The notes beneath the pieces were generated by a model. That model was given only the letters and a program-made list of their open reading frames with translations, did not search any database and was not told the DNA's origin. 64,000 nt of DNA from Metabacillus halosaccharovorans (GTDB taxonomy: Bacteria; Bacillota; Bacilli; Bacillales; Bacillaceae), in assembly GCF_002019635.1 (NCBI RefSeq), contig NZ_KV917371.1:992001-1056000 (forward strand), in the 5' to 3' direction. Shown here one piece after another: positions 62,385-64,000 of this stretch (position 1 is its first letter; each line of letters opens with the position of its first letter). The position numbers were made by a program, and so were the translations under genes.

Positions 62385-63088
62385 TAATACCCAACAAACA
62401 ATTCCAATAATTCTTTTGCACTATATACTTCTTGATTTGGTTTAAAGGCAGCGTTTTCGGGTAATTTTCTTTTACGGTGATTCATCCAGATTGCCTGCCA
62501 GCCAACTTGTTTTGCTCCGATGATATCTTTTTCAAAAGAGTCTCCGATATAAACTGTTTTGGTTTTATCAAGTCCTAGTTTTTCTTCCATGATTTCAAAG
62601 ATTTCCCGCTTTGGTTTTGCGTATCCATGTGTGCCGGATATAAAGATGTTTTCTGCAGGAATCCACTTGGTTAGCTTTAACTGTTCAATCTTTTTCGACT
62701 GGTGCTTTTCTTCTCCATTTGTCAGAATTGCCAGCTGCTTTCCTTCCTTGTGAAGGGCTTCTAGTAATTCTTCTATTTCATCAAATAGGATGATTTTTTG
62801 TTGTTCCTCGACATAAAGGTGATGAAATGCTTCGGCTTTTTCTATATCTATTGGGATTTCAAACTCATTGCATGCTTTGATAATCCGCCCAGTCTGCCAT
62901 TCAAATTGAGTGATTTCTCCGGCTTCACTTTGATCAAATAGAATTTCACTGTACTTGCGGCTCACTCGATAGATTTGATCAATCTCTTTATCTGTAAACG
63001 GTCCTTCAAACATGGTTCGAAATGTCTGATGAAAGGAACGTGCTTGGTCATATAATGTATCATCTACATCAAAGATAATTGTGTCCAT
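62384..63088 (-). CDS. HAD-superfamily hydrolase (YjjG/phosphoglycolate-phosphatase-like)
   Basis: 234 aa. All four HAD motifs are present: MDTIIFDVDDTLYDQ (nucleophile Asp), ILTNGEEKHQ, the Lys in GYAKPKREIFEI, and VYIGDSFEKDI. The helical cap between motifs I and II makes it subfamily IA, like pyrimidine-5'-nucleotidase YjjG or phosphoglycolate phosphatase. The start is the ATG at 63088, 8 nt after GGAGG, not the longer ORF start. Substrate not determinable. Confidence 0.88.
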   Translation of the reverse strand: MDTIIFDVDDTLYDQARSFHQTFRTMFEGPFTDKEIDQIYRVSRKYSEILFDQSEAGEITQFEWQTGRIIKACNEFEIPIDIEKAEAFHHLYVEEQQKIILFDEIEELLEALHKEGKQLAILTNGEEKHQSKKIEQLKLTKWIPAENIFISGTHGYAKPKREIFEIMEEKLGLDKTKTVYIGDSFEKDIIGAKQVGWQAIWMNHRKRKLPENAAFKPNQEVYSAKELLELFVGY

Positions 63089-63157
63089 TTTGATAGCCTC
63101 CTTAACCTCTTCTCTCATCATAACACGAAACATAGGGTGAATTTATATGAATAAAAT

Positions 63158-63182
63158 AGAGCCAACAAGTATTGTTGACTCT
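63158..63182 (-). terminator. Terminator after the 32-aa peptide gene
   Basis: AGAGCCAACA (63158-63167) pairs with TGTTGACTCT (63173-63182) with one G-U pair; on the reverse strand it runs into ATTTTATT. Confidence 0.7.
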
Positions 63183-63194
63183 AGATAACTTCTT

Positions 63195-63293
63195 TTATTT
63201 ATCAAATTTAACAAACAAGAATACAATGAAAAGATAAAAAAGCAGTAAACCTGGAATAACAAAAAAAGCTTGCGTTTCACCATCTAAGAGCAT
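63195..63293 (-). CDS. 32-aa single-span membrane miniprotein
   Basis: The peptide begins MLLDGETQAFFVIPGLLLFY and ends VFLFVKFDK. One strong membrane segment, short charged C-terminus. AGGATG lies 8 nt before the ATG and a good terminator follows 12 bp after the stop, which supports a real transcription unit. No family recognised. Confidence 0.45.
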   Translation of the reverse strand: MLLDGETQAFFVIPGLLLFYLFIVFLFVKFDK

Positions 63294-63357
63294 AGCAGAT
63301 TCATCCTAGTTTTTTTGCTTAGTATTTCCAAAGCACTATTTTAAAATGTATACATTA

Positions 63358-63543
63358 CTAAAAATCTTTAAGAAGAATTCCTCTTTTTTTAGCTGCTTCT
63401 TTTAATAGTGGTAATTCAAATTTCATTGCATGTGATAACAGTTTATAATCTATTTTCTGTTTAAAGACAGAGTAAAAATCGATGATCAATTCAGTTGGTA
63501 AGTAGTTATATGCAGAACACATTGCTCCGTACACCTTGTCCAT
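63358..63543 (-). CDS. Short hypothetical protein abutting a REP copy
   Basis: 61 aa beginning MDKVYGAMCSAYNYLPTELI and ending KEAAKKRGILLKDF; helical, basic C-terminus. GGAG lies close before the ATG (3 nt, tight), and a REP copy begins 6 bp upstream. This may be the C-terminal remnant of a longer gene truncated at the REP. No family recognised. Confidence 0.4.
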   Translation of the reverse strand: MDKVYGAMCSAYNYLPTELIIDFYSVFKQKIDYKLLSHAMKFELPLLKEAAKKRGILLKDF

Positions 63544-63548
63544 TTTCT

Positions 63549-63576
63549 CCAACCAAGGAACCTGTCCTTCCGATCC
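63549..63576 (-). repeat. Divergent REP-like palindrome
   Basis: CCAACCAAGGAACCTGTCCT then TCCGATCC, with several mismatches to the core. Confidence 0.7.
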
Positions 63577-63655
63577 TACGTTGTTACTCTCAATACCCCG
63601 GGAACTTATACTTTATTTTTTAAGGTTTATTCTATGTATAGTAAGAATATTATTA

Positions 63656-63935
63656 AAAGAGAAGTGCACGAACACTTCTCCCTGCACCCTCAACCGTCAG
63701 GATGGTGGTTGTCAAAGTCGATTTATTTCTTTTGAGAACCATCCTTATGCTTCCTACGGCGCGGGTGATTTCCTTTTGTTCTAATACGTTTTTTCGAAAG
63801 AAATAAGCACTTAACTTACGTACACAATCCCTTTCAAACCTCTCGTATCAATTCAAGAAATTCCAAGATTATCACCTCCTTTCCTTTAAGGAAAGAAGAA
63901 TAACAACCAACCACCCTCACAATATTCAGTTGCAA
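63656..63935 (-). repeat. Long repeat copy 2 with a frameshifted small peptide gene
   Basis: On the reverse strand: GGGTGGTTGGTTGT, then a perfect ribosome-binding site AAAGGAGGTGATAATC, a TTG start and EFLELIREV before a stop. The rest of the peptide survives only in shifted frames, ending PRRRKHKDGSQKK. An inverted match (ACAACCACCATCCTGA) and the terminator hairpin GAGAAGTG/CACTTCTC follow. Compared with copy 1 it keeps the translation start but has lost the reading frame. Confidence 0.7.
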
Positions 63936-63982
63936 CCTTCGACAAATTTTAATTGACCCTTTTGATAATTTCTTTGAACGAG

Positions 63983-64000
63983 TGGGACAAGGAACCTGTC
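63983..64000 (-). repeat. REP-like palindrome cut by the window edge
   Basis: TGGGACAAGGAACCTGTC at the right edge; the element continues beyond the window. Confidence 0.8.

Noticed and set aside
3148-64000. A CRISPR array formed by the GGGACAGG repeats
   Set aside because: Copies are irregularly spaced over 60 kb, in both orientations and at gene ends; no repeat-spacer periodicity or cas genes.

Overview
The window looks like chromosomal DNA of a low-GC Firmicute in the Bacillaceae (Bacillus sensu lato). Ribosome-binding sites are strong AAGGAGG types with many GTG/TTG starts. Recognisable Bacillus families include YwqE phosphatase, the YknW/YknX pair, MsmEFG-type sugar importers lacking their own ATPase, YesL/DUF624 and a YjcZ-like miniprotein. 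No rRNA, tRNA, CRISPR array or prophage was found.

Layout. 1-2.2 kb: iron(III)-type ABC importer (permease cut by the left edge, binding lipoprotein). 2.3-7 kb: YwqE-like tyrosine phosphatase, a REP-associated tyrosine transposase (RAYT), a membrane GGDEF/HD-GYP cyclic-di-GMP protein, a DUF5317 membrane protein with a translationally coupled 29-aa peptide. 7.2-13.2 kb: fructoside/sucrose locus (GH32 hydrolase, two permeases, binding protein, divergent LacI regulator with palindromic operators). 13.3-16.8 kb: O-antigen-ligase-like polymerase and a YknW/YknX-like export pair. 16.9-28.9 kb: LacI-headed operon with importer, amidohydrolase, GH36, DUF624, sulfatase and GH20. 29.2-38.8 kb: operon for GH38 mannosidase plus intracellular sugar-acid enzymes (ROK kinase, SIS isomerase, tetronate kinase, two class II aldolases, FGGY kinase, Asp/Glu racemase) with a divergent DeoR regulator. 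39.9-43 kb: GH3 glycosidase and divergent AraC regulator. 43.1-48.3 kb: PdxA2, a second tetronate kinase, KdgT permease and a PrpR-like regulator. 48.5-50.6 kb: pRiA4b-type protein and a winged-helix protein. 50.8-57 kb: a module resembling type VII secretion (T7SS) lipase-toxin loci, namely DUF4176 protein, helical partner, lipase-like effector and three tandem lipoproteins (candidate immunity). 57.2-64 kb: Cys-rich-tailed membrane protein, chemoreceptor, PAS-GGDEF protein, HAD phosphatase and several miniproteins.

The glycan genes fit together. Sulfatase, GH20, GH36, GH38 and GH3 would trim a complex, partly sulfated oligosaccharide, mostly inside the cell. The two DUF1537 kinases, one with a class II aldolase and one with PdxA2, would take four-carbon sugar acids to dihydroxyacetone phosphate.

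The most striking structural feature is a family of about 25 short palindromic repeats (core GGGACAGGTTCMTTGTCCC). They lie almost always within a few bases of stop codons, often as inverted pairs (REPINs), and share the window with a RAYT gene flanked by two copies. Copies supply the last codons of several proteins, sit in frame inside the GH32 gene, and follow each of the three tandem lipoprotein genes. The 26-kb glycan block (about 16.9-43 kb) contains none. A second repeat of about 260 bp near the right end holds decayed copies of a small basic peptide gene inside inverted repeats.
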